Of a stretch of DNA of 64,000 nt, positions 35,454-43,922 are shown piece by piece. Each line of letters opens with the position of its first letter. Position 1 is the first letter of the stretch. The notes beneath the pieces are model-generated. The model ran no database searches, had not been told where the DNA came from, and saw nothing but the letters and a program-made list of their open reading frames with translations. Source of the DNA: SXOA01 sp046593355. GTDB taxonomy: Bacteria; Planctomycetota; Planctomycetia; Pirellulales; Pirellulaceae. The position numbers were made by a program, and so were the translations under genes. The stretch covers positions 1-64,000 of the forward strand of contig JBKJNY010000233.1 in assembly GCA_046593355.1 (NCBI GenBank), in the 5' to 3' direction.

Positions 35454-35758
35454 GATGGATACTCCTTTTCGAGACTGAAAAAAAACGACCAACTGACGTG
35501 ACGAGACTCATCGCCAGTTTGCTCAAATCACCCATTCCGCCACATCTTGTACGTCGGGTCGAATGATCCTAAGTACCGGGCAAGCCAATGCAGTTGATAT
35601 GCCCACTTTGCCCGAAACGAGAATTTAGAGCAAGGAATTTGTTGCCAAGTCTGCGGTTCCTCGGCCCTTACTTTCGATCCTGCGGTTCCGATAGGGAGTA
35701 TTGATTTCAGACGCGGCCTATTAAAATCTAGTGAACTTTTCAAAGGAGCTTGCTTATC
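35454..35758. other. Divergent promoter region, no gene recognised
   Basis: 305 bases between the divergent beta-helix and gamma-glutamyltransferase genes. Less GC-rich pieces (35540-35570, 35690-35740) and a run of A at 35480-35486 are present. Promoters for both genes should lie here but no convincing -35/-10 pair was seen. Confidence 0.5.
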
Positions 35759-37396
35759 ATGAATTGGCTTCCAACCTCTCTTGCGGCCGCGCTCTCGGTT
35801 TGTTTGCCGAGCTTTTGTATTGCTCAACCAGCTACTCCTGACTGGAACGCCTCCGGCCAAAACGGCGCGGTGGCTTCCGGCGAACGCGAGGCAACGGCAG
35901 CGGGGCTTGAGACGCTGAAGGCTGGCGGCAATGCGGCGGATGCGGCGGCGGCGACGCTGCTGGTGCAGGCGGTGACGGAATCGGGGAGCTACTGCTTGGG
36001 GGGCGAAGTGCCGATCATCGTTTACGACGCGCAGCGGAACGTGGTGGAAGTCATCAGCGGTATGGGGACCGCGCCAAGGCTGGCGACGCGCGAACACTTC
36101 GCGGCGACGGGCATTCCCAAGAGCGGCATCGAGACGGCTGCCGTCCCTGCCGCGCCGGGGGCGATCATCACGCTGCTGGACCGCTACGGCACTCGCACCT
36201 TCGAGCAATCCGCCCAGCCGATGCTCCGCATTCTGGATCGTCACGCCAAGGATTGGCATGAGGACCTGGCTGTCAACATCCGCCGGATGATCGCCGCGGA
36301 AAAAGCCTCACCAGACCGCCGCCGCGGACTCCGTCTGGCTGCCGACTGCTTTTATCGCGGGTCCATTGCACGCGATATCGACGCCTGGAGCCAGGCTAAT
36401 GGCGGCCTCATTCGCTATACCGACTTGGCGTCCTACTCCACCCGCATCGAAGAGCCGGCGAGCGTGGACTACCGCGGCTACATCGTCTGCAAATGCGGGC
36501 CTTGGACGCAGGGGCCAGTCTTGCTGCAAACTCTTCGGCTGCTGGAAGGGACCGATGTGAAATCCCTCGGCCAGGGAAGCCCCGACTACATCCACCAAGT
36601 GACCGAGGCGATGAAGCTGGCCCTGGCCGATCGAGACATCTACTACGCCGACCCGCTCTTCGCGGAAGTGCCGCTAGAGCAACTACTCTCGAAGAGTTAC
36701 GCCGATCTCCGCCGGCCACTGATGGATTCGCAAAGGGCTTCGCTCATTTTCCGGCCCGGCGACCCGCGCGGGAACAAAGCGGAACTGGCAGCCGTGGAGG
36801 TTCCCGCCGGGAAGCAGCGGGCGGCCAATGACACCACGACCTGCCTGACCGCCGACCGCTTTGGCAACGTGGTGGCCGCCACACCGAGCGGCTGGGGGGG
36901 AGTGATGGCGGGAAAAACCGGCATGCAACTCGGTTCTCGGCTTATTTCGCTGGATACCAAGGAAGGCAGCCCCAACTGCATCGAGCCCGGCAAGCGACCG
37001 CGGATCACGCTCACTCCGACGCTTGTTCTCAAGGACAACAAGCCGTGCCTGGCTGTGAGCGTTGCCGGCGGCGACTTGCAGGATCAGGTTTCGATTCAAA
37101 TCCTCCTCAACGCGATAGAATTCGGTCTGCCCACCGACAAATCGGTCACGGCCCCCCGGTTCAGCACCGCCCATCACATCGGCTCGTTCAATCAGCCGCC
37201 GCCATCGCTGGGGAGCTTGACCATCTACGAGGAGCTCGGTGAAAAGACGGCTGCTAACCTCGCCGCCCGCGGTCACAAAGTGAGTGCCGTGAAGGGGGCC
37301 ATCGGCGCTCCCGTCGTCATCAGCATCGATGCAGTCACCGGACAAAAGCATGTGGCCGGCGATCCCAAGGCAGGCCGGCGAGTGGGGGCGTATTAG
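35759..37396 (+). CDS. ggt: Gamma-glutamyltransferase family protein, secreted
   Basis: 545 residues; start ATG at 35759 after aaggag (35742). A signal peptide (NWLPTSLAAALSVCLPSFCI) directs export. The small-subunit Thr nucleophile is read in AANDTTTCLTADRFGN; the family consensus is TTHxSVxD, so the residue after the nucleophile pair is Thr rather than His. Other features are GGNAADAAAATLL near the N-terminus, GSYCLGGEVPIIVYD, and the late conserved VSVAGGDLQDQVSIQILLNA and APRFSTAHH. It would autocleave and transfer or hydrolyse gamma-glutamyl groups of glutathione-like compounds in the periplasm. A double-hairpin repeat begins within its stop codon. Confidence 0.88.
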   Translation: MNWLPTSLAAALSVCLPSFCIAQPATPDWNASGQNGAVASGEREATAAGLETLKAGGNAADAAAATLLVQAVTESGSYCLGGEVPIIVYDAQRNVVEVISGMGTAPRLATREHFAATGIPKSGIETAAVPAAPGAIITLLDRYGTRTFEQSAQPMLRILDRHAKDWHEDLAVNIRRMIAAEKASPDRRRGLRLAADCFYRGSIARDIDAWSQANGGLIRYTDLASYSTRIEEPASVDYRGYIVCKCGPWTQGPVLLQTLRLLEGTDVKSLGQGSPDYIHQVTEAMKLALADRDIYYADPLFAEVPLEQLLSKSYADLRRPLMDSQRASLIFRPGDPRGNKAELAAVEVPAGKQRAANDTTTCLTADRFGNVVAATPSGWGGVMAGKTGMQLGSRLISLDTKEGSPNCIEPGKRPRITLTPTLVLKDNKPCLAVSVAGGDLQDQVSIQILLNAIEFGLPTDKSVTAPRFSTAHHIGSFNQPPPSLGSLTIYEELGEKTAANLAARGHKVSAVKGAIGAPVVISIDAVTGQKHVAGDPKAGRRVGAY

Positions 37397-37447
37397 TCGT
37401 CTTTCGCTCCGCGAAAGAAACGTACTTTCGCGGAGCGAAAGGCGACT
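37395..37447. repeat. AGT...ACT double-hairpin repeat, copy 3
   Basis: agtcgtctttcgctccgcga begins the element, which ends cggagcgaaaggcgact. Hairpin one is 37401-37417 (CTCCG), hairpin two 37425-37441 (CGGAG), and the whole can also fold end to end. Its AGT overlaps the TAG stop (37394-37396) of the gamma-glutamyltransferase gene. It lies between that gene and the convergent maf gene. Confidence 0.85.
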
Positions 37448-37448
37448 T

Positions 37449-38018
37449 TCAAACCTCTGCCAGCATCCTCGCCAGCAATTCCATCGGCAGTCCGACGACG
37501 TTGCTCTCGCTGCCGCTCAGGACTCGCACCCAGTCATTGCCGTCTTGGTAACCAAAGGCACCGGCTTTCCCTTCCCAGAGGTCGGTGGAAAGATAGGCGT
37601 CGAGCTCTTCGTCCGTGATGGTGTCCATCACCAGCTTTGTGACATCCACCTGAACATGGTGCTCCTCACCCGGCCGCCGCCAGAGGCAGAGGCCGCTGTA
37701 AACGTGATGCTCCCGCCCGCGGAGCAGCGAGAGCATCTCGCGGGCGTGCTGCCGATTCTTCGGCTTGCCAAGGATCAGGCCGGAACATTCGGCAACGGTA
37801 TCGCAGCCGATGACGATGCCGGAAAGCGTTCGCTGGGCGACATCCTTCGCCTTTTGATACGCCAGGCGGGCGACCAGCTCCGGCGGCGTCTCGCGGCTGC
37901 AGATGCCGCACTCGGCGGCTTCGTGGGGGGGGGCGACTTGAAACTCGTAGCCGTGCTGCTCCAGGAGCTGCCGGCGGCGGGGCGAGCTGGATGCGAGAAT
38001 GAGCGGCAAAGCAGGCAT
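37449..38018 (-). CDS. maf: Maf-family nucleotide pyrophosphatase
   Basis: 189 residues, the normal length. LILASSSPRRRQLLEQHG is the Maf substrate loop; VIGCDTVAECSGLILGKP and AREMLSLLRGREHHVYSGL are the other signature blocks, and the chain ends with a conserved ESNVVGLPMELL. Maf proteins hydrolyse non-canonical or modified nucleoside triphosphates (dTTP/UTP or m7GTP types) and can affect septation. I do not assign the exact substrate. Note CDTVAE at the spot where many have ADTVV(V/A). Its stop lies 2 bases from the double-hairpin repeat. Confidence 0.93.
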   Translation of the reverse strand: MPALPLILASSSPRRRQLLEQHGYEFQVAPPHEAAECGICSRETPPELVARLAYQKAKDVAQRTLSGIVIGCDTVAECSGLILGKPKNRQHAREMLSLLRGREHHVYSGLCLWRRPGEEHHVQVDVTKLVMDTITDEELDAYLSTDLWEGKAGAFGYQDGNDWVRVLSGSESNVVGLPMELLARMLAEV

Positions 38019-38063
38019 CCTTCAACATTACCGGAGGGCTGAGACCGTGGATAGAATGGCACA

Positions 38064-38768
38064 GTGGCTACTTCCCATCCTTCGCTGCATGTCCTGTTTG
38101 AGGACAACCACTTGCTGGTGGTCAATAAGCCCGCGGGCATCGCCACCATGGGCACGGCAGCAGGCACGACAAGCATGGTCACGCTGGCCAAGGCGTATCT
38201 GAAGCAGCAATATAAGAAGCCGGGCAACGTCTACCTCGGCGTCGTTAGCCGGTTGGATTCGCTGGTCAGTGGCGTGCTGGTCTTCGCCCGCACTAGCAAA
38301 GCGGCGGCTCGTTTGTCGGAGCAATTCCGCGAACGCGAAACCCAGAAGATTTATTGGGCCGTCGTGGAGGGTGTGCCGCAGCCAAAGAGCGGCGAGCTCG
38401 TCCACTGGCTGTCCAAGGATGAATCCCAGCAGCGAATGGTAGTTCGGTCCAAAAAATCCGCCGATGCACAGGAAGCCCGGCTGAAGTATCAAACGCTGCG
38501 CAAATTCACCCGCGGCACGCTGCTGGAGGTGGAACTGCAAACTGGCCGCAAGCATCAAATCCGCGTGCAACTGGCCGCGACGGGCCATCCCATCCTGGGG
38601 GACCGGAAATACGGCAGCCAAGAGCCCTTCCCGGCTGGCATCGCCCTGCACGCCCGGTCGCTCACCATCGAACATCCGACGCTGAAGCAGCCGCTGACTT
38701 TCGTCGCGGAGCTTCCCCAGGCATGGGAGAGGTGGGCCACGGATGAAACACGGATTGAACACGGATGA
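38064..38768 (+). CDS. RluA-family RNA pseudouridine synthase
   Basis: 234 residues from a GTG at 38064. The order is typical: LFEDNHLLVVNKPAGIATMG, the catalytic motif SRLDSLVSGVLVFART (Asp; consensus HRLDxxTSG), KIYWAVVEG, and the KII-like block TGRKHQIRVQLAATGHPILG with DRKYG. It isomerises uridine to pseudouridine in rRNA or tRNA. No S4 domain is present, which matches short RluA/RluC-like members. The target position is unknown. Its start is divergent from maf with 45 bases between. Inverted repeats follow its stop. Confidence 0.92.
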   Translation: MATSHPSLHVLFEDNHLLVVNKPAGIATMGTAAGTTSMVTLAKAYLKQQYKKPGNVYLGVVSRLDSLVSGVLVFARTSKAAARLSEQFRERETQKIYWAVVEGVPQPKSGELVHWLSKDESQQRMVVRSKKSADAQEARLKYQTLRKFTRGTLLEVELQTGRKHQIRVQLAATGHPILGDRKYGSQEPFPAGIALHARSLTIEHPTLKQPLTFVAELPQAWERWATDETRIEHG

Positions 38769-38866
38769 AGAAACAGGCTGGTGGAAGCTGGCAGGAATAT
38801 GGAGGCAGGAAGATGAGAGCGGTTTTATTCCCATCCGTGTTTCATCCGTGTTCAATCCGTGGCTCC
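38739..38866. repeat. Imperfect inverted repeat, 'cacggatgaaacacgg'
   Basis: ccacggatgaaacacggatt (38739 onward) and atccgtgtttcatccgtgtt (38834 onward) form an inverted repeat of about 30 bases around roughly 65 bases. The first arm includes the last codons and the stop of the pseudouridine synthase. It could act as a transcription terminator-like hairpin. Confidence 0.6.
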
Positions 38867-39023
38867 CTCGCTCGCCTGCGGTTCACAATCGCCTACTTTT
38901 TCGCACTTAGGCTAGGCGCAGGCCCCTGCGATTGGATAGCGTGAAGGTGCTGGCAACCTGCTGTATCCAGCATTCCTACTCCACGCCCACGCTAAGCCGT
39001 GGGCATGCCACCCAGAGACTGCC

Positions 39024-40376
39024 GTGCCGACCATCGTCCGATCCATGTTCCGCAACTACGCTCTGCTGAGCGGTCTCGTCAAGGAGGACCAGATTCAGCA
39101 GGCGCTGGAGCGGCTTCGCGGCGGCGGCCCCCCGACCCCGCTGGTGGAATTCGACGACAATGCCCTGGCGGCCAAGATGGTGGAGATGGGTTTCCTAACC
39201 GCGTACCAGGCGGAGAAGATCAAGGAAGGCCGCAGCAAGTTCACCATCGGCCCCTACACCGTGATCGATTTCATAGGCCAAGGCGGCATGGGGCAGGTCT
39301 TCAAAGCCACGCATGATGTGATGGGCCGCGAGTCGGCCGTGAAGGTGCTGCCGCTGGCCAAGGCCACGCCGGAGGCCATCAACAACTTCATGCGGGAAAT
39401 CCGCACGCAGGCCCGGCTCGACCATCCGAACCTCGTGCGGGCGTACGATGCCGGCCGGGACGGCGACGTGCATTACCTCGTCACCGAATATGTCCCCGGC
39501 ACCGACCTCCGCAAACTCATCCGCTCTCACGGTCCCCTCAGTCAGCAGCAGGCGGCCAGCGTCATCCTGCAAGCCGCCCGCGGTCTCGACTACGCTCACA
39601 AGCAGGGGCTCATTCACCGCGACGTCAAGCCGGGCAATATCCTGGTCACCCCCGAGGGAATTGCCAAGGTCTCCGACCTGGGCCTGGCCGCCTTCATGCA
39701 AAGCTCCGAATACGATTCGCGGGCGGGTAAAATCGTCGGCACGGCTGACTATCTTTCGCCCGAGCAAATCCGCACCCCGGGCGATATCACCCACGTCAGC
39801 GACATCTACTCGCTCGGCTGCACGCTGTATTACGCGGTTTGCGGCAAAGTTCCCTTCCCCGGCGGGACGACGCGGGAGAAGGCCCGCAAGCACACCGAGG
39901 AAACGCCGTGGCACCCTCGCCGCTTTAATGCCGAGCTGCATGAGGAGTTTGTGGAGGTCATCGCTGACATGATGGAGAAAGACCCGACCCAGCGGATCCA
40001 ATCCGCGGGCGAGGTCGTTTCCCGCCTGGAACAATGGGCGGGGGATGCATCGCCGCTCCTCGGCAGCGTACGTGCGTCCTGGAAGGCCGGACCTCTTCCC
40101 GCGGAAGAAGAGGACCTCCGTATTGACCTGCCGCAAGACACGGAAGGGAACGACCCCAGCAGTCCCAGCCAGCTTTCGCAAGGGACAGTCCCCTACGGCG
40201 CCGCGTACCAAGAAACTCTGCCGATGCGGCCGGGCCTGCGCCCCATTTCGGTCAGCGTGGAGCTGTCATCGCCCATCAACTGGACCCATGTTTTGGCCAC
40301 CGCCGCGGTCTGCGTCCCCGTCTCGATGCTGGCCGGCGCGGTCGTGGCGATGATTTTGACCTGGCTGATGCGATAG
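39024..40376 (+). CDS. Membrane-anchored Ser/Thr protein kinase
   Basis: 450 residues from a GTG at 39024; an ATG at 39045 (MFRNYALL) is an equally plausible start. Residues 8-75 are a helical pre-domain (FRNYALLSGLVKEDQIQQAL) common in planctomycete kinases. The kinase domain has IGQGGMGQVFKA, the Lys in AVKVLPL, IHRDVKPGNILV, SDLGLA (Ser in place of the usual DFG Phe context: D-L-G) and GTADYLSPEQ. A disordered acidic linker leads to one C-terminal membrane helix (VLATAAVCVPVSMLAGAVVA). So the kinase faces the cytoplasm with almost nothing outside. The substrate is unknown. A double-hairpin repeat follows its stop directly. Confidence 0.93.
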   Translation: MPTIVRSMFRNYALLSGLVKEDQIQQALERLRGGGPPTPLVEFDDNALAAKMVEMGFLTAYQAEKIKEGRSKFTIGPYTVIDFIGQGGMGQVFKATHDVMGRESAVKVLPLAKATPEAINNFMREIRTQARLDHPNLVRAYDAGRDGDVHYLVTEYVPGTDLRKLIRSHGPLSQQQAASVILQAARGLDYAHKQGLIHRDVKPGNILVTPEGIAKVSDLGLAAFMQSSEYDSRAGKIVGTADYLSPEQIRTPGDITHVSDIYSLGCTLYYAVCGKVPFPGGTTREKARKHTEETPWHPRRFNAELHEEFVEVIADMMEKDPTQRIQSAGEVVSRLEQWAGDASPLLGSVRASWKAGPLPAEEEDLRIDLPQDTEGNDPSSPSQLSQGTVPYGAAYQETLPMRPGLRPISVSVELSSPINWTHVLATAAVCVPVSMLAGAVVAMILTWLMR

Positions 40377-40377
40377 T

Positions 40378-40430
40378 AGTCCGCTCACTCCGTGAGCGGA
40401 CATTCCGGCACACGGAGTGTGCCGGCTACT
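40378..40430. repeat. AGT...ACT double-hairpin repeat, copy 4
   Basis: agtccgctcactccgtgagc begins the element; the second hairpin is ccggcacacggagtgtgccg. The stems are 7-8 bp with CTCCG and CGGAG at the loops. It starts one base after the TAG (40374-40376) of the kinase gene and ends at the stop side of the convergent exonuclease (40429). Confidence 0.9.
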
Positions 40431-40989
40431 ATTCTTGTCCTCGCAGCTTCCGAAACAGTTCGCACATGATCCCCGCGATGTTCCAGGCGTCGTCGACGCC
40501 GCGGTGATGGGTGCCTTCCATGGTCATCCCGAGCCGCTGAAAGGCCGTGTCCAGGCCAATCTCGGCATCGTCGCCGTGGGCGATGGCAAAAAGCGTTTTG
40601 ATGTTGAGGTGGCTGCGGCCGAAGGGATACGGCACCGTCAGCTCGCGGCAGACGATTTCAAACTGGCGGCGGTCGTAGTCCCCCCAACTCCCCCACAGCC
40701 GGTCGAGGGCCCGATACTCTTTCTTAAGGATGCTGACGGCGTCCGCTAGGCTCCCTGCTCCCACCACGTCGTCATTGGTCAGTGTGGTTAGCGACGTGCA
40801 AAATTCGCTCACCCGCGAGCGGACCGGCTTGACCATGATGGACCGCTTCTCCAGCCGCTCCAATTTTCGCAGGTCGACTGTGCAGATGCCGATTTCGATG
40901 ATCTCGCTGAGTTGCCCGCGCGGCGGCGGGCCTTGCCAGCACGTCGATTCAATGTCGATGACCAGCACCTGGTCGAAGAGTTTGGCCAT
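40429..40989 (-). CDS. DEDD-family 3'-5' exonuclease (ERI-1/KapD-like)
   Basis: 186 residues from the ATG at 40989 (MAKLFDQVLV). The Exo I motif is VLVIDIESTCW (DxE); Exo II lies near WGDYDRRQFEIVC with its Asp; Exo III has HHRGVDDAWNIAGI with the H...D pair. This DEDDh set is the sporulation-inhibitor KapD/ERI-1 subgroup of RNase T-like exonucleases, which trim RNA or DNA 3' ends. No extra domains are present. Its stop codon borders a double-hairpin repeat shared with the convergent kinase gene. The gene upstream of it is separated by a 20-bp inverted repeat. Confidence 0.9.
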   Translation of the reverse strand: MAKLFDQVLVIDIESTCWQGPPPRGQLSEIIEIGICTVDLRKLERLEKRSIMVKPVRSRVSEFCTSLTTLTNDDVVGAGSLADAVSILKKEYRALDRLWGSWGDYDRRQFEIVCRELTVPYPFGRSHLNIKTLFAIAHGDDAEIGLDTAFQRLGMTMEGTHHRGVDDAWNIAGIMCELFRKLRGQE

Positions 40990-41037
40990 AGACGCATGAT
41001 AGCGTCTGAGGTGGCATAGGTTGGAAGCCAGACACAA

Positions 41038-41135
41038 GCCTGAAGCGCAAGCGAAGGAAACCGCCGCACTCCTGAGCGGTCCCGTTAAGACCCATCACCC
41101 TCTCTCCCACGCTTCCCTTCGCTTGCGCTTCAGGC
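41038..41135. repeat. 20-bp perfect inverted repeat around 58 bp
   Basis: gcctgaagcgcaagcgaagg (41038-41057) and its exact complement (41116-41135). It lies between two minus-strand genes. Similar AGCGCAAGCGAAGG motifs are known to me as dispersed planctomycete repeats, but no second copy was found here. Confidence 0.8.
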
Positions 41136-41148
41136 TGGTGTCAACCTC

Positions 41149-41991
41149 TTACATCGGCGGCTTGAAAGGGGAAGAACCGGGAGCGGGCAACGTGTAGGTG
41201 GGTTCCAGTTGCAGCGGCTTGAGGGGAATAGGTTCCCCGCCGCGGGCGAGATACAGCCGGTAAAGTTGATAATGCGCGTGACCCACGATTGGGCCGCCGA
41301 ACAGGAATATCACGGGTAACAGGCCGATGAGGCACGCCATTTCACCCAAAATTCCGAGAATTCCGCCCGCCACCATCAAGAACATGTTGAACAGCAGCGT
41401 CGGCAGCCAGACCTTCGCCAGAAAGTCCTTGATCCAGGCAAACTTGAACGCCTGCCCGAAGTCCTGAGACAATCCCGCCCGCAAGTACAACGGCACCATG
41501 GCCACTGAAAGGAGCAATGAGACGGCGATCAGAAAGAGGATGACCAGCGGCACGACAATCACTGCCACGATGATTCCCGCCTGCTCATTGTTTGCCGCGG
41601 TGATGGCAATTCCGATCATCGAGCCATAAACCACGATCAGGATCGGGACGGTCAGCACCATCTGCACAATGAAGTCGATCAGAAACGGCCAAATCCCGCG
41701 GGTGATGTACTGAGAGAACCGCGCGAAGTCAAACTTGGGGTACAGCTGATCGGGAAAGCGAACCTTCATCTCCACGATCTCATAACGGTAGCCCGCCAGC
41801 AAAATCCCATTCAGGATCGGAATCAGCATGCAGACCGAGCCCATCAGGAGCGAGTTCGTCCAGTCCGGATGCTCGAAAAAGTAGTTAAGGGTCTTGAAGT
41901 ACTCGATTCTCGGCTCGTCCGCATTGCGCGTCTCCTTCGAAGGAGGTTGGTAGTTGCCGCCAGGAGCGGTTGGAGAGGGGTCGGAAGACAT
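41149..41991 (-). CDS. DUF4013-like integral membrane protein
   Basis: 280 residues with about six membrane segments (from SLLMGSVCMLIPILNGILLA to LIGLLPVIFLFGGPIVGHAH). The pattern of two homologous halves with LNGILLAGYRYEIV and long hydrophobic pairs matches the DUF4013 group, whose role is unknown. The N-terminal 30 residues are Pro- and Ser-rich and cytoplasmic; the C-terminal 30 are Pro-rich. No enzyme motif is seen. It is preceded by aagg-rich sequence and separated from the upstream esterase by an inverted repeat. Confidence 0.7.
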   Translation of the reverse strand: MSSDPSPTAPGGNYQPPSKETRNADEPRIEYFKTLNYFFEHPDWTNSLLMGSVCMLIPILNGILLAGYRYEIVEMKVRFPDQLYPKFDFARFSQYITRGIWPFLIDFIVQMVLTVPILIVVYGSMIGIAITAANNEQAGIIVAVIVVPLVILFLIAVSLLLSVAMVPLYLRAGLSQDFGQAFKFAWIKDFLAKVWLPTLLFNMFLMVAGGILGILGEMACLIGLLPVIFLFGGPIVGHAHYQLYRLYLARGGEPIPLKPLQLEPTYTLPAPGSSPFKPPM

Positions 41992-42007
41992 GGGCCTGTT
42001 TCTTTCT

Positions 42008-42089
42008 GAAATGACTAAATCCTAATGACTAATGAAAACCGTGGGTAATCATTCGACATTAGTCATTAGGATTTAGGATTTAGTCATTC
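42008..42089. repeat. Inverted repeat of ATGACTAAATCCTAATGACTAATG
   Basis: aaatgactaaatcctaatga and its continuation pair with cattagtcattaggattta, both within 42008-42089, leaving a loop of about 20 bases. It lies between the minus-strand esterase stop (42094) and the DUF4013 gene. An extra partial copy (ggatttaggatttagtcat) sits inside the right arm. It may act as a hairpin between the two genes. Confidence 0.7.
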
Positions 42090-42093
42090 GCCA

Positions 42094-42852
42094 TTACTTC
42101 AGCTTCTGCTCCAGCAACCACTTGTAGACTTCGGGATTGTTATAGGTCTCGGTCCAGGAGTCGTGGCCGGCTTCGGGATAGATGGTGAATTTGACGTTGC
42201 CGCCGGCTTTCTTCAGGGCATCCACCATGGCTTCGCTCTTGCCGACCGATACGGCCGAATCTTTCGCTCCGTGGAAAACCCAGATGGGAGTTCCTTTCAT
42301 CTTCTCGGCCGTGGCCGGATCGCCGCCGCCGCAAATCGGAATCGCCGCGGCGAATTTGCCGGGGTATTCTGCCAGCAGGTTCCAACTGCCAAAGCCCCCC
42401 AGCGAGAGCCCGGTCACATACAGCCGCTGGGGATCGGCTGAGTAGGTATTCGCCACAGTGTCCACAAGCTTGGCCAGCTCCTGGGCGTTCCAGCGCTTTC
42501 CCGCCGGGCATTGCGGCGAAATCGTGATGAAAGGAAAGTCCTTCTTCTCGTCAACAATCTTGGGAGGACCATGCTTCTTCACCAGGTCCAGGTTGTCGTT
42601 CCCTCGCTCTCCCGCCCCATGCAGAAAGAGCAGCAGCGGCCACTTCTCGTCCTTCTTCTCCGTGCTGCCGTGGCCTTGCGGCAGGAACAAAAGATAGCGG
42701 AGCTCCACGGGCTCTTCCTTGTCGCCATTTTTGATCATCACGGTCGTCTTGGCGGCGACCTGCCGGCCGGGCTGGGGATCCTCCGCACTCGCGAGGGCAG
42801 CGGTGGACAACAGCGCGAATATAGTGATGAAAACGAGAAAGGCGGATTTCAT
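42094..42852 (-). CDS. Secreted carboxylesterase-like alpha/beta hydrolase
   Basis: 252 residues from the ATG at 42852, with a signal peptide (FLVFITIFALLSTAALASA). The oxyanion region WPLLLFLHGAGERGNDN and nucleophile elbow VTGLSLGGFGSWNLLAEYP, plus a final GHDSWTETYNN with the catalytic His, place it among dienelactone-hydrolase/esterase-type enzymes similar to planctomycete feruloyl-esterase-like proteins. It overlaps the upstream zinc-ribbon membrane gene by 4 bases (42849-42852, ATGA type), so the two are coupled. Substrate is unknown. Confidence 0.88.
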   Translation of the reverse strand: MKSAFLVFITIFALLSTAALASAEDPQPGRQVAAKTTVMIKNGDKEEPVELRYLLFLPQGHGSTEKKDEKWPLLLFLHGAGERGNDNLDLVKKHGPPKIVDEKKDFPFITISPQCPAGKRWNAQELAKLVDTVANTYSADPQRLYVTGLSLGGFGSWNLLAEYPGKFAAAIPICGGGDPATAEKMKGTPIWVFHGAKDSAVSVGKSEAMVDALKKAGGNVKFTIYPEAGHDSWTETYNNPEVYKWLLEQKLK

Positions 42853-43733
42853 ACGGATTTCCTTACAATACGCAGTGGAAGTTCGTCGGCGAAGCGGACC
42901 AGCGCGACGGAGGGCCGAGAGGGGAGTGGGAGCTCCGCTGCTTTGTTCAATCCCAAGCCGATGGCCACGTAGATGAGAATGGCCACGCCAATAACTCCCC
43001 ATCCGCCCAACATCAAGAGGAACAGGGAACCACACAGATCCCATTTAATAATGATGTAGATGAAAAAATAGGGAGGGATCATCAACACTAAGAGGCCCTG
43101 CACGACATTATCCCGAAAGGCCACCATCAGCACGCAAATATAAGAATAAGTCACCATCAGGACCCCTCCTCCAAAGAGGAATCCAATCGCGATATTCGTG
43201 GCAATGGCCGGGGGCAGCAACAGCATCATGGTGAGCAGCCCCGCCGCGGCGCTGAACAGGATCAGCCAGGCCCACCACGGAACGCCTTCGTTGACCTTCT
43301 TCTTCTCCTCGCGCTTGTCGTCCTCCAGCATATTGGCCGCCCGCTGTAAGGCCTGCCCCGCCGCTTCGCCGTGTCCCCCTTCGCCTTTGCCGAATACCTG
43401 CATTTCCATCTTCCGCCCGAGCTGCAGGCTGAAGCCGCAATGGACGCAGAGGATGGTTCCCTGCTTCATGGGATGGTAACAACTGGGGCAGACCTGGCCG
43501 GTGGCCTGCCTGACCTTCATGCCCGCATCGTCAAAGATGCTGGGAGCGGACAAATCGGGAGCCGGCTGCGGTGCCGCCGCCTGGCGCTGGGCGGGAGCTT
43601 GTCGCGACGCGGGAGCTCCTCCGCCGGGAATCGTCAGCGGCTGCTGGCACTTGGGGCACTTGACGGTCTTACCCGCCAACTCGTCCTTGGCGGCAAAAGC
43701 GGACCCGCAGGCGCAGGAGACTTTGATGGGCAT
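42849..43733 (-). CDS. Double zinc-ribbon membrane protein (planctomycete type)
   Basis: 294 residues. The first zinc ribbon is VSCACGSAFAAKDELAGKTV followed by KCPKCQQPL, a hallmark of many planctomycete proteins; a second ribbon is VCPSCYHPMKQGTILCVHCG. A Pro/Ala/Gln linker separates them. Residues 150-265 contain about four membrane helices (AWLILFSAAAGLLTMMLLLP onward). The C-terminus is short and basic. Function is unknown. It overlaps the downstream esterase gene, so the two may be co-expressed. Confidence 0.75.
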   Translation of the reverse strand: MPIKVSCACGSAFAAKDELAGKTVKCPKCQQPLTIPGGGAPASRQAPAQRQAAAPQPAPDLSAPSIFDDAGMKVRQATGQVCPSCYHPMKQGTILCVHCGFSLQLGRKMEMQVFGKGEGGHGEAAGQALQRAANMLEDDKREEKKKVNEGVPWWAWLILFSAAAGLLTMMLLLPPAIATNIAIGFLFGGGVLMVTYSYICVLMVAFRDNVVQGLLVLMIPPYFFIYIIIKWDLCGSLFLLMLGGWGVIGVAILIYVAIGLGLNKAAELPLPSRPSVALVRFADELPLRIVRKSV

Positions 43734-43763
43734 GGCGGCAGATCAGCGGATGGACGCAGTATA

Positions 43764-43789
43764 GTAGGATGGGCTTCCCAGCCCGTCCT
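43764..43789. repeat. GTAGGATGGGCTTCC palindrome
   Basis: gtaggatgggcttcccagcc continuing cgtcct folds as a hairpin. Same family as 28503-28527, 44881-44908 and 63952-63977. Confidence 0.75.
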
Positions 43790-43865
43790 TTCAGAACAAT
43801 TCGTGGGACTCCATTGTGAACTGGCAGCGCGCGTTTCACAACGGGCAACGTCGGTGGCCAAGACT

Positions 43866-43922
43866 AGCCCGACGCGCCAGCGAGGGAATTGAGCTCATCT
43901 ACTTCCCTTGCGCGTCGAGCTG
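43866..43922. repeat. TAGCCCGACGCGCCAGCGAGGGA dispersed repeat, inverted pair
   Basis: Arm one (43866-43889) begins tagcccgacgcgccagcgag; arm two (43904-43922) is ttcccttgcgcgtcgagct. The pair is imperfect. The same motif, with three changes, forms the last part of the TPR gene at 63899-63921. Confidence 0.75.
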
